In this document: positions 23,723 to 30,717 of the stretch, in pieces | Layout of the letters: each line of letters begins with the position of its first letter | Numbering within the stretch: the stretch's first letter is position 1 | Source: Ruegeria sp. YS9 | GTDB taxonomy: Bacteria; Pseudomonadota; Alphaproteobacteria; Rhodobacterales; Rhodobacteraceae | Direction of reading: 5' to 3' | Length of the DNA: 51,881 nucleotides | Assembly: GCF_024628725.1 (NCBI RefSeq) | Contig: NZ_CP102413.1 | Span: 1-51,881, forward strand | Program-made: the position numbers and the translations under genes | Notes under the pieces: generated by a model | What the model saw: the letters and a program-made list of their open reading frames with translations, nothing else | Database searches by the model: none | What the model was told of the DNA's origin: nothing

Positions 23723-23836
23723 TTAGTCGGTCCCGTGTTGGCTCAGAAAGCGAAGGCCGATTTGTGCGGACAGGCCGCCTTTCTTCACAAGCGCCACGGC
23801 CTCACGCTTGCGCTGCTCGATCTGCGCCCTTGTCAT
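23723..23836 (-). CDS. Very small protein (37 aa) between the 111-aa gene and parB
   Basis: ATG 23836 overlaps the stop of the upstream gene (ATGA), so translation is coupled. The product (MTRAQIEQRKREAVALVKKG then GLSAQIGLRFLSQHGTD) is one basic amphipathic helix plus a short tail. No family recognised. The overlap and same-operon position are the main support. Confidence 0.55.
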   Translation of the reverse strand: MTRAQIEQRKREAVALVKKGGLSAQIGLRFLSQHGTD

Positions 23837-24168
23837 GCCGCCACCTGCTGCGCCACATGCGCGTGGAAGGCAGAAACCGTTTCGGAAAACGGGCCTTGCC
23901 CGGTGTTCTGAACGGCCAGACAAAAGGCGCGGTCGCCAATCTTGATCCATGCGTCAGATAGAAATTCGGTTGCGGCTTCGGACATAACGAACGCCCCGCC
24001 AAGCCAGTGCTTCGGCGGCAATACATTCAGAAAATAGTCCCACATTTGCGGCTCGACCTCGAACCACTGACCCGCCTTGCGCACGTCTGGGGTGTAGCCA
24101 CGATTTAACAGTTTGAAGGTCTCGGACTCTCCCGAAACGCCTTCACTGATCTTCACAAAATCTGTCAT
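23833..24168 (-). CDS. Uncharacterised protein (111 aa), first gene of the parB operon
   Basis: ATG 24168 has AAGGAAC 5 bases upstream. The sequence (LLNRGYTPDVRKAGQWFEVE, FLNVLPPKHWLGGAFVMSEA) resembles small plasmid proteins of the DUF1419 kind in layout, but I cannot confirm the family. It is soluble. It leads the operon directly behind the third, diverged hairpin leader, as the 73-aa gene and ardC do for the other two. Confidence 0.72.
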   Translation of the reverse strand: MTDFVKISEGVSGESETFKLLNRGYTPDVRKAGQWFEVEPQMWDYFLNVLPPKHWLGGAFVMSEAATEFLSDAWIKIGDRAFCLAVQNTGQGPFSETVSAFHAHVAQQVAA

Positions 24169-24860
24169 AGATAGTTCCTTTGTGGTGATGCGGTGGGGCT
24201 TGGTGCCCTCTTTCCGCCGATGGGCTGCGCCTTCCTCTCTTTTGCTCGGAAAACGCATGTTTTCCGGGGAACAGAGTGGGAGGGCAAAGCCCGACCCACG
24301 GGCCTGAACAGGACTGTCAACGGTCGTGGGGCAGGGTTGGTGCGGCCCGCAGGCGCAGCCGAGGACACGGCCCTGCCACACGACGACCGCGCAGCGGGCG
24401 CTTGCCGATTGACCGGCCTGGGCAGGTCTGTTGGGCGGACAACAAACAAATGGAAAATGTCAGGGTCGATAGAGCGTAAGCGGAGTCGGCCCTGTCTAAT
24501 GCTCAACTCGATCCGCGCGCCTCGCGCGGATCTCGACTGCCTGAAAACGGAAAGAATTATCCAGCGCGGCCAGAGCGCCGACCTTGGGAGGCCGACAACG
24601 CGCCGTAGCAGGCCCTAAGCGAAGACCCAAATATCGGAGCGGGGGCCTTGTGGTTAATTCTTCCGCTGCCGCGAAAGGGATCGTGACCCGAATGGGCAGA
24701 TCGCCGTGGCTTGGGCGACCATGTTTCAAAGCCTTTGGCTCGGCTCAGCTGAGACGTGACAAAGGCTATTGAGGCAGGGAGACCAGGCCGCGGTGTTCTG
24801 GGAGGGCACCGGCTTTGTCGGTGTTCGACTAGAGCCCGGTCCAGCTGCCCAGGGCAGCAG
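24169..24860 (-). promoter_or_regulatory. Third, diverged hairpin leader (before the parB operon)
   Basis: 24682-24839 aligns with about 11504-11663 of the 490-bp cassette, sharing GACCCGAATGGGCAGATCG and the downstream order of blocks. 24332-24375 holds the 44-bp block also found at 9141. Further hairpins include a perfect 10-bp stem GATCCGCGCG/CGCGCGGATC (24510-24532). No gene is evident in the ~700 bp. Like the other copies it ends just upstream of a leftward start codon. Confidence 0.7.
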
Positions 24861-24919
24861 GATTCGCAAGAACACATCCACTGACCTGACTGCATCGTTG
24901 AAAAACCGGCCTCAATATG

Positions 24920-24934
24920 GAACAAAAATAGAAC
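24920..24934 (+). promoter_or_regulatory. SOS (LexA) box of alphaproteobacterial type
   Basis: GAACAAAAATAGAAC fits GAAC-N7-GAAC, the direct-repeat LexA site of alphaproteobacteria. It lies 30 bp before the first gene of the SRAP operon, a position suited to repression by host LexA. Confidence 0.75.
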
Positions 24935-24964
24935 ATCTTTTCACACATTTCGGGGGATTCGCTT

Positions 24965-25195
24965 ATGTCGCAACGAACACAACGCGGAATTATTCAAAAG
25001 GATCAAGCGCTTGAAAAGTTGCGCGCTGGTAGGCAAGGCGCGATTCAGGTTCAGACGCAGGCAAAGATTGCCTCGCCGGAATATCGTGCCGCTGGTGCCG
25101 TCATGGACGCAATAGACGAGCTGGCCGGTACGCTTACTGGCGACAAAAGCCATTTTCACTTAAAGATGGCGACGGCCCAACAACAGAGCGAGTGA
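24965..25195 (+). CDS. Uncharacterised protein (76 aa), first gene of the SOS-type operon
   Basis: The ATG is preceded by GGGGGA. The product is soluble and helical (QRGIIQKDQALEKLRAGRQG, then AVMDAIDELAGTLTGDKSHF) and ends QQQSE. It ends 6 bp before the SRAP gene, so they are co-transcribed behind the LexA box. No family recognised; a DNA-repair link is only suggested by context. Confidence 0.75.
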   Translation: MSQRTQRGIIQKDQALEKLRAGRQGAIQVQTQAKIASPEYRAAGAVMDAIDELAGTLTGDKSHFHLKMATAQQQSE

Positions 25196-25201
25196 GCGGC
25201 G

Positions 25202-25894
25202 ATGTGTGGCAAGGCAGCGTTGAACTATACGTGGCGGCAAATTTATGAGCTGTACCGGCTGACTGCACCCGAACCATCATCTGCACCCAACCTGCAACCT
25301 CGATACAACGTCACGCGGTATCAAACGGTGCCCGTAGTTCGTCCGACCGAAGAAGGCCGCGAACTGGTCCCGATGCTCTGGGAATTTATCCCGTTCTGGT
25401 GGTCGAAACCGATTAAGGAAAAGAAGTTCAGCACCTTCAACGCCAAGGGCGAGGAAATGCGTGAGAAAAAGACCTACGCCCCGGCATGGAAGCGCGGCCA
25501 GCGGTGCATAATACCGGTGTCCGGCTTCTACGAATGGCCTCTGCCAAAGAAGAAAGGTCAGCCGCCGTTCTACATCCAGTCCAAAGAAAGCCCGGTTCTG
25601 TCGTTGGCCGGTCTGTGGGGTGAGTGGAAAGACGCAGAGACCGGCGAAATTCGCCTGTCTTGCACGATTATTACCACCACGCCAAACGCGCTTATGGATA
25701 GCATACCGCATCATCGTTGCCCGGTCGTGATCGAAGACGCAGACCTGGACACATGGCTTACGGCAGAACAGGAAGCGGCTTATGGTCTCGTCCACTCGCC
25801 GCCAGACGACGCCATGACGGCCTATCGGGTCAGCTCCTACGTGAACACGCGCGGCAATGAAGGGCCTGAGTGCATAGCGCCGCTGGCAAACTGA
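25202..25894 (+). CDS. SRAP (YedK/HMCES) abasic-site DNA-protein crosslinking protein
   Basis: 230 residues. Cys2 (MCGK) is the catalytic residue that becomes N-terminal after Met removal and forms a thiazolidine crosslink with abasic sites in single-stranded DNA. Other SRAP marks are PRYNVTRYQTVPVV, STFNAKGEEM, GFYEWPLPKK with the conserved Glu, and SIPHHRCPVVI with the conserved His. On a conjugative plasmid it could shield abasic sites in the incoming strand. The upstream SOS box fits the family's association with the SOS response. Flanking genes are tightly spaced. Confidence 0.93.
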   Translation: MCGKAALNYTWRQIYELYRLTAPEPSSAPNLQPRYNVTRYQTVPVVRPTEEGRELVPMLWEFIPFWWSKPIKEKKFSTFNAKGEEMREKKTYAPAWKRGQRCIIPVSGFYEWPLPKKKGQPPFYIQSKESPVLSLAGLWGEWKDAETGEIRLSCTIITTTPNALMDSIPHHRCPVVIEDADLDTWLTAEQEAAYGLVHSPPDDAMTAYRVSSYVNTRGNEGPECIAPLAN

Positions 25895-25898
25895 TCGG

Positions 25899-26171
25899 TT
25901 GGCATATGAGAAAGTCACACTCGGGCCAGCCTATTCTATCCGTCTTAACGACTTGGCTGCATCGGATGTGGTTGTGACAACCTGCATGGGCTGTGGCAAA
26001 AGATGGCATGTCCCGCCGCATCGGCTTTACAGCAAGTATCGGGCGCACACCTGGCTTCGTTACATCGCTGATTTTTTCATCTGCACAGATTGCGGATGCA
26101 AGCGGTGCTATTGGGAAATTCAGCGGGCATATCATCCAGAGGATCGAAAGGCCGAAGCGTTTTCAAAGTAA
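25899..26171 (+). CDS. Zinc-ribbon-like protein (90 aa)
   Basis: Two Cys pairs (CMGC near residue 29 and CTDC near 63, then KRC) suggest one zinc ribbon; the middle is basic and aromatic (RWHVPPHRLYSKYRAHTWLR). The only in-frame start after the SRAP stop is TTG at 25899, 4 bp beyond it, consistent with coupling. Probably a nucleic-acid-binding partner of the operon. No named family. Confidence 0.65.
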   Translation: MAYEKVTLGPAYSIRLNDLAASDVVVTTCMGCGKRWHVPPHRLYSKYRAHTWLRYIADFFICTDCGCKRCYWEIQRAYHPEDRKAEAFSK

Positions 26172-26172
26172 G

Positions 26173-26232
26173 GGGGGGCTGTCTGCCCCCGCGCCTTTGG
26201 CGCTCCCCCGAGGATTTTTTGGAAGATGAAAA
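26173..26232 (+). repeat. 60-bp dispersed repeat, copy 2
   Basis: Identical to 12168-12227. It begins inside or right after the stop of the zinc-ribbon gene and could end its transcript (hairpin then T6). The following 26233-26438 holds AT-rich motif-like sequence (near 26292 and 26313) but no gene. Confidence 0.85.
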
Positions 26233-26438
26233 GCAGGGGCATGATTTCATTGGAATTTCGCGGCTTGGCCTTATTGCTGCCAAATCAAACGATATTATTG
26301 TACCGTGGACGATGTTAGTATATTGTATTTGTGCGGCACAGGAGGGATCCGATGGCCGTGGAAGGTGAAAAGTGAGTGCTTTTCGTCCAAGGGGGCCGGG
26401 GCCGCAGGGTCTCGGTCTCCTGTTTTGAAAGGGTGCCA

Positions 26439-26702
26439 ATGAAGGTCGTATTGATTCTAGTGCTGTTCAACCTGCAATCTGGCTCCGAGGTCATCACCGC
26501 AGAGTTTGACGACATGGCGGCGTGTTCGAACGCAGCAAAGCGGACGTTCCAGGGCGTCGATAGTGGTGTGGAAACGCGACCACTGGTCCCCCTTGAAGGC
26601 ACAAGCGTCATTGAAGGCACGATGATCGCCTATGGCGCCGAAGGGCAAGAAATGGGAATGTATAGCTGTAGTCCCTCAAGTACCGGCGCTGAAAATGGCT
26701 GA
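26439..26702 (+). CDS. Small possibly exported protein (87 aa)
   Basis: ATG 26439 has GAAAGGG 5 bases upstream. A short hydrophobic start (MKVVLILVLFNLQSGSE) may be a weak signal. The body (ITAEFDDMAACSNAAKRTFQ) resembles many small proteobacterial proteins with a Cys near an AC.NA motif and a second Cys near the C-terminus (YSCSPSS). No named family. Its end overlaps the next gene by 8 bp. Confidence 0.6.
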   Translation: MKVVLILVLFNLQSGSEVITAEFDDMAACSNAAKRTFQGVDSGVETRPLVPLEGTSVIEGTMIAYGAEGQEMGMYSCSPSSTGAENG

Positions 26703-27006
26703 CCCACAGATTGTAGAAATCAGGATTGATCCCGACGAGCTGGCGAAGGCGATGCAATTCCTGAACTCGCAGAGCTACTTTTCGGAATATGAAGTGCGGC
26801 TTAGCATGTCCGTTTCTGGGCAGTCTGGAAAAATCATCGAAGCGTTGAAAGACAACGGTTGGAATGGGGCACTGATCTCCCACGCGACAGACTGCGAAGA
26901 CGAGGGATGGATTTACTCTTGCTTCGATCCTGACGCCTTGGGCTTTCGCGAAGTCGATGAGCTGGTGCGCGACGAGGCAGAGTTGCAGCGTAGGCTTCGG
27001 ACATAA
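26695..27006 (+). CDS. Uncharacterised protein (103 aa)
   Basis: ATG 26695 overlaps the stop of the previous gene (ATGGCTGA), so the two are coupled. The product is soluble and acidic: PQIVEIRIDPDELAKAMQFL, then GKIIEALKDNGWNGALISHA, ending in a helix (VDELVRDEAELQRRLRT). No family recognised. Confidence 0.65.
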   Translation: MADPQIVEIRIDPDELAKAMQFLNSQSYFSEYEVRLSMSVSGQSGKIIEALKDNGWNGALISHATDCEDEGWIYSCFDPDALGFREVDELVRDEAELQRRLRT

Positions 27007-27067
27007 AGCCGCGTAGACGGATTTCACAAATCGAATAAACAGATCGGCCCCGAACCGCTGCAAGCGT

Positions 27068-27120
27068 TGACGTGATGGGCGGAAGCCGGTCTGCCGGCTA
27101 TAGCCCAGAGCGAGCGCGGA
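27068..27120. repeat. Remnant of the hairpin leader cassette
   Basis: Keeps the AGCCGG-TCTG-CCGGCT hairpin (27084-27099) and its neighbours in the same order as 11615-11663, with several changes and nothing on either side. It does not precede a leftward gene, so it is probably a relic. Confidence 0.6.
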
Positions 27121-27122
27121 AC

Positions 27123-28325
27123 TCATAGACCGCGCCGCCGGGAAAGTCCGATGAGGCTGCCAACCAGATTCAACGTGCCGGATTTGTGGCGGGCGGTCAT
27201 GGCGCGCAGCGCCCCGCCCGGATTGCGTATTGGTGTGGTCGGATGGTTCCGGTTGGCATCAATCAGCAAAACGCAGAGCGAAGCGCCCACATCGCCCATA
27301 AGGCTGACGGCCTTGATCCAGGCGTCATGGTTGATGCCAAGCGGATGAATGATCCGGGTCGCCGCGTCGATAATGTGGATCTCGCGAAGGGTAGGGGTAT
27401 CTTCCTGACAGGCGCGAATGTAGGACTGCATATCGTCGCTTGCGAGCTGGAAAATGCGCTCCGGTGTCAACTGGTTGATGAATTGGGTATTGCGCGCTGC
27501 GCTCTCCGCTTCATACTCTTTTTCTAAGCAATCTTCGGGGCCGATAGGCTCCGAACAAATAAATTCCATGTGCGCGGGCTTGCCCGCGCTCCTTTCATCC
27601 ACGCCAGCGTTACAGATTACAGATGAACTATCTTGGTTGTTCTCTTGTATATAGCACGGGAAGTTTTCTGCCGATTTAGCGGTAGAATCTGGACGTGTTT
27701 CAAGGAAATCATCCAAGGTTGTGCACAGGGCTTGCGCCTCAGAAACGTGGCTCTCAAGCGCCTCGATCGGCATGTTGGCGAGGCGAGCGGCCACAGGCCA
27801 TGCGTCAAATGCCTCGATGATGGTCAGAAGGCGTGGATGGGCCAGCGTGTCGTCTGTTGCGTCTCTCAGGTGTCGTTTAACGTGGCGGACATATGTACTG
27901 CGACGGTTGCGCAGCTCTTTCCGGCGTAGCCTCTCGGCCGCCATTTGCTCTTTCAGGTTCAAGAGGTCAGGGACCAGAGCAATCAATCTGGAAAACACAA
28001 TGCCACAGCCGCCGAATGGCGAACGAGATCCGTTGCCTTTAACGCGCTTCTCGATCAGTCCGGCGACTTCAAGGGCGGTCTCATCGTCATAAAGAGCGCG
28101 ACGGGTCTTGTTGAGTGCTTCGGCAGTTTGGTCCTGGGGTGCGAAAAACACCGGCTCACGGTCTGGGCTTGTCCAGTCTCCGGGTGCGGTCTGCTTCATC
28201 ATATAAAGCAATGCATGAAGTCGGCTGCTGCGCAGGCCAATAGCCGGTGCCAGCTCGATTAGAAGTTGCTCAACCGAGAACCGTTGGTGGCCCTGCGGGA
28301 GTGTTGGAAAAACTCGGTCTGTCAT
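27123..28325 (-). CDS. repC: RepC-family replication initiator (solitary)
   Basis: 400 residues from ATG 28325 (MTDRVFPTLPQGHQ). The N-terminal ~180 residues match RepC (PF03428-like), with winged-helix segments such as PGDWTSPDREPVFFAPQDQT, ALNKTRRALYDDETALEVAG and GLIEKRVKGNGSRSPFGG. The C-terminal domain is acidic, then basic. In repABC plasmids RepC follows repA-repB and the origin lies within repC; here neither partner is adjacent, as in solitary repC replicons described in Rhodobacterales. Upstream lies a 612-bp leader with two repeated hairpin units. The frame stays open 79 codons upstream, but that stretch lies in the repeat. Confidence 0.85.
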   Translation of the reverse strand: MTDRVFPTLPQGHQRFSVEQLLIELAPAIGLRSSRLHALLYMMKQTAPGDWTSPDREPVFFAPQDQTAEALNKTRRALYDDETALEVAGLIEKRVKGNGSRSPFGGCGIVFSRLIALVPDLLNLKEQMAAERLRRKELRNRRSTYVRHVKRHLRDATDDTLAHPRLLTIIEAFDAWPVAARLANMPIEALESHVSEAQALCTTLDDFLETRPDSTAKSAENFPCYIQENNQDSSSVICNAGVDERSAGKPAHMEFICSEPIGPEDCLEKEYEAESAARNTQFINQLTPERIFQLASDDMQSYIRACQEDTPTLREIHIIDAATRIIHPLGINHDAWIKAVSLMGDVGASLCVLLIDANRNHPTTPIRNPGGALRAMTARHKSGTLNLVGSLIGLSRRRGL

Positions 28326-28349
28326 TGTTCTGTCCTTGCTCGATGGTGA

Positions 28350-28830
28350 GACAAGACGGCAGCGGGCAAGTCTTCTTCGTTCGCACAAATGCGTTTTTTG
28401 TTGCCAGCTCGAAGAGGGGGTGGTAAAACCGAGACCAACAGCTTGAAGATCTACTAAAGAATTGGCGTTCTTTGGTTTCTGAACCCCCCCGTTAGGTTTC
28501 CGCCTTGCGGGGGTTTCTACTTTCTGGGGGCTGTTTTCCTCCTTCCGATTCTGTTTTGTCACTTAGACGTTAACACACAAGACCTTGCCTGTCGGCGTGA
28601 TGGTCCTGCTTAGTGTTGTGTCTGAGGCTAAACCTTGTGGTTTTGAAAGGCTCAGGCTGAGACACACCTTCCTCGTTCGCAAAAACTGCGTTTTTTGCTT
28701 GCTTGCGACGATGTGGTGATGATAAAACCGGAGCCAACTTCTGGAGCTTCTTCGGGATTGCAGTCCCTAGGCTTTATCAAAAACCCCCCGTTAGGTTGCA
28801 GCCTTGCGGGGGTTTGTTTTTGGGGTGTAC
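28350..28830 (-). repeat. repC leader: two diverged ~175-bp units each ending in a GC hairpin
   Basis: Unit A (about 28350-28535) and unit B (about 28650-28830) share, in order, a GTTCGCA...GCGTTTTTTG block, GGTAAAACCG/GATAAAACCG..GAGCCAAC, and a near-perfect hairpin CCCCCGTTAGG/CCTTGCGGGGG (28486-28514; 28785-28813) with T-runs on both sides. The hairpins look like terminators on either strand, so the leader may hold attenuators or an antisense RNA controlling repC, as ctRNA does in repABC plasmids (inference). No gene is evident. Confidence 0.7.
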
Positions 28831-28904
28831 TGCTCCTTTGTCTGAATGCCTCAATGATTCTTATGATTAGCAACAGGCATACAATCTTTAGATGCCTGTC
28901 GCAA

Positions 28905-28917
28905 TTATAGTATTGTC
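28905..28917. promoter_or_regulatory. TTATAGTATTGTC motif upstream of the repC leader
   Basis: One copy of the plasmid-wide motif; on the minus strand it contains TATAAT (28904-28909), a plausible -10 for the repC leader transcript. It lies 21 bp downstream of the exported-protein gene stop. Confidence 0.5.
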
Positions 28918-28937
28918 GCGCGAAGGCGCTACAAGGC

Positions 28938-29705
28938 TTAGTAGTTGACCTGCTCAAAGCCATAATTGCCTTCATAATCACGCCATTCGACAAAGACAGA
29001 TCGGTGGCTGATGACAGGGCAATCGCTGCCGTATCCTTCCATGCCGGTGTGGGCTGCGGGCAGCTCTCCGACCGAAGAGTCATGCCAACCGAAATTGCCC
29101 TGTCTGCCATAGAGGCCCTTGGTGACGTAGGCACCACGCCTGCATTCGTCGTCACGACCGGCGCGACGTTGCGAGCCATACCGCACGTTGAACACGCGGA
29201 TCGAACGGACAAAATTGAACTCGCGACCGCTTATGTCGATGTCTGCGGTTTGATTACTGCTTCGATAGTCTTGCACGAGCTGCAACATAAAATCCTCTGG
29301 TAAGCGTTTTGCAGACCCGCCGCTCCTGCGAAGAACGGCGGGCTGCGCTTCCAACTGAAAATCCGTGAGTGGGGCAGTCGGAAAGGATTGTTGCGGTGTG
29401 TTGTCATCCATCAGGATTTCATAGATGCGGTCTGCGGTCAGAGTTGAAGGATCAACATCGAACGCTGCGCCCATTGGACAACGCCAAATTTGCAGGGGCG
29501 GCTCGACCGGCCAAGGTGTGATGCGACGGATAAACTCAGCGCGCGCGCGGGCGCATGGGACTGATGCTGGCCAGCCGCCGGACAGACAGAGCAAGATTGC
29601 GCAATCAATCTGATAGGACTGTGCCTGGGCACGTTCAGGGGCCGCTACGAAACTGGCGGAGGCGGCAGCCAATGCCAGTGCGCTTGTGCGGAGAAATTTC
29701 AGCAT
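28938..29705 (-). CDS. Exported protein conserved with conjugation genes (255 aa)
   Basis: The signal peptide MLKFLRTSALALAAASASFV to AQAQS (cleavage near residue 29) is followed by SYQIDCAILLCLSGGWPASV and FIRRITPWPVEPPLQIWRCP, with paired Cys that suggest disulphides. The rest is polar, with a Cys and RRGAY late. From memory such proteins accompany T4SS regions of rhizobial and rhodobacterial plasmids, but I cannot name the family. GAAGGAGA precedes the ATG by about 7 bases. The AT-rich motif lies 50 bp upstream (29753-29764), which ties it to the conjugation regulon. Confidence 0.78.
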   Translation of the reverse strand: MLKFLRTSALALAAASASFVAAPERAQAQSYQIDCAILLCLSGGWPASVPCARARAEFIRRITPWPVEPPLQIWRCPMGAAFDVDPSTLTADRIYEILMDDNTPQQSFPTAPLTDFQLEAQPAVLRRSGGSAKRLPEDFMLQLVQDYRSSNQTADIDISGREFNFVRSIRVFNVRYGSQRRAGRDDECRRGAYVTKGLYGRQGNFGWHDSSVGELPAAHTGMEGYGSDCPVISHRSVFVEWRDYEGNYGFEQVNY

Positions 29706-29752
29706 GGGTGTCTCCTTCGCAGAATTTACGTTTTTACAAGTCGTCCCCGACT

Positions 29753-29764
29753 TTATAATATTGT
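29753..29764. promoter_or_regulatory. TTATAATATTGT motif upstream of the exported-protein gene
   Basis: An exact copy of the ssb-operator core, 48 bp upstream of the ATG at 29705. On the minus strand it provides TATTATAA, a possible -10. Confidence 0.55.
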
Positions 29765-29859
29765 TTAATGCCCCAAAGAATAACGGTTTTCAATCCCTTT
29801 GTGGTTGATCATTCGGGTGTCAGCTACAGGCGTCAGATTGTGCATTCTCGCCGCCTTAA

Positions 29860-29888
29860 ATGTTAATCTATTTAACATAAGATAGATT
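29860..29888. promoter_or_regulatory. Overlapping palindromes
   Basis: ATGTTAA (29860-29866) pairs with TTAACAT (29872-29878), and AATCTAT (29865-29871) pairs with ATAGATT (29882-29888). Two interlocked dyads suggest an operator. The nearest gene is the leftward exported protein, 155 bp away. The rest of 29706-29956 shows no gene. Confidence 0.4.
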
Positions 29889-29961
29889 ATGCGTTTTATA
29901 ACAAAGGCTTACCACGCCAACTTATGCAGAGAAAAGACGGCGTGGTCAAGAAAGCGATATG

Positions 29962-29999
29962 GGGGTCGACTCCGGCTGGGTGCAGAATAGGGCGTTAAG
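29962..29999 (+). repeat. Left inverted repeat of the Tn3-family element
   Basis: Starts GGGGTCGACTCCGGCTGG, preceded by the duplicated ATATG (29957-29961). Confidence 0.92.
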
Positions 30000-30025
30000 C
30001 CCGGATCGGGGTACTGGCGTCGCGC

Positions 30026-30577
30026 TCAGGTCTCTTTTTCGCTGAGGTATCGGTAGATGGTAGCCTTAGAGAGGCTGTAGTGGGCCATCAGAGCTTTGAT
30101 CAGCGTTCCGGCTGCGCGCTTTTCGCGAAGCTCAGCGATTTGTTCTGCTGTAAGGGCGGGCCGTTTGCCAAACTGAACGCCGCGATCTTTAGCCTTTTTG
30201 ATCCCGTCCATCTGGCGTTCGGCACGGATTTCGGTTTCGAACTGGCCGATGGCCCCAAGCATGTTGAACAGCAGCCTCCCTGTTGCGTCGGATGTGTCGA
30301 TGTTCTGATCGAGGACGACCAGATCGATGCCTTTTTCGCGCAGGGTCTCGGCGATCTGACACAGGTGTAGCGTTGAGCGCGCCAATCGGTCGATGCGCGT
30401 GACGACAAGCTGATCCCCGTCACGGACATAATTCAGGCATTCTTTCAACTGAGGTCGGGCATCGGTCGTTCCGCTTCGTTTTTCTTCGAAGAGCTTGTCA
30501 CAATCGGCAAGCTTCTCGCGCTGAACATCCAGGGATTGTCCGACGGAGCTGACGCGGGCGTATCCAACTTTGGCCAT
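30026..30577 (-). CDS. tnpR: Serine resolvase TnpR
   Basis: 183 residues. The catalytic domain starts GYARVSSVGQSLDVQREKL (nucleophile Ser in RVSS, about residue 10) with LVVTRIDRLARS. A C-terminal HTH_7 (ALMAHYSLSKATIYRYL) binds res. It resolves Tn3 cointegrates. Full length for the family. Divergent from tnpA, with res between. Confidence 0.93.
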   Translation of the reverse strand: MAKVGYARVSSVGQSLDVQREKLADCDKLFEEKRSGTTDARPQLKECLNYVRDGDQLVVTRIDRLARSTLHLCQIAETLREKGIDLVVLDQNIDTSDATGRLLFNMLGAIGQFETEIRAERQMDGIKKAKDRGVQFGKRPALTAEQIAELREKRAAGTLIKALMAHYSLSKATIYRYLSEKET

Positions 30578-30717
30578 GAGATTTTGAACCTGGGGGTCTC
30601 GAATAAATTAAGAGGTCTTGCGACAATCATATTGAGACATTGAAAAAGACATGGCAAGCGAATGGTCTCGATTTCTACACTTTCAAAGACCCCATCCCAT
30701 AAAGAAAGAACAATCCG
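30578..30717. other. Probable res site / divergent promoters of the transposon
   Basis: 140 bp between divergent tnpR and tnpA. It contains repeated GGTCTCGA (30595-30602), GAGGTCTTGCGACA, TGAGACATTG and GGTCTCGA (30664-30671) elements in inverted and direct arrangement, as expected for resolvase subsites. Exact subsites cannot be fixed by eye. Confidence 0.6.

Noticed and set aside
28652..29212. 186-codon minus-strand frame and the 79-codon extension upstream of repC
   Set aside because: The first overlaps the exported-protein gene out of frame. Both lie in the repeated hairpin leader, so I prefer non-coding regulation, while noting the similarity of the two peptides.
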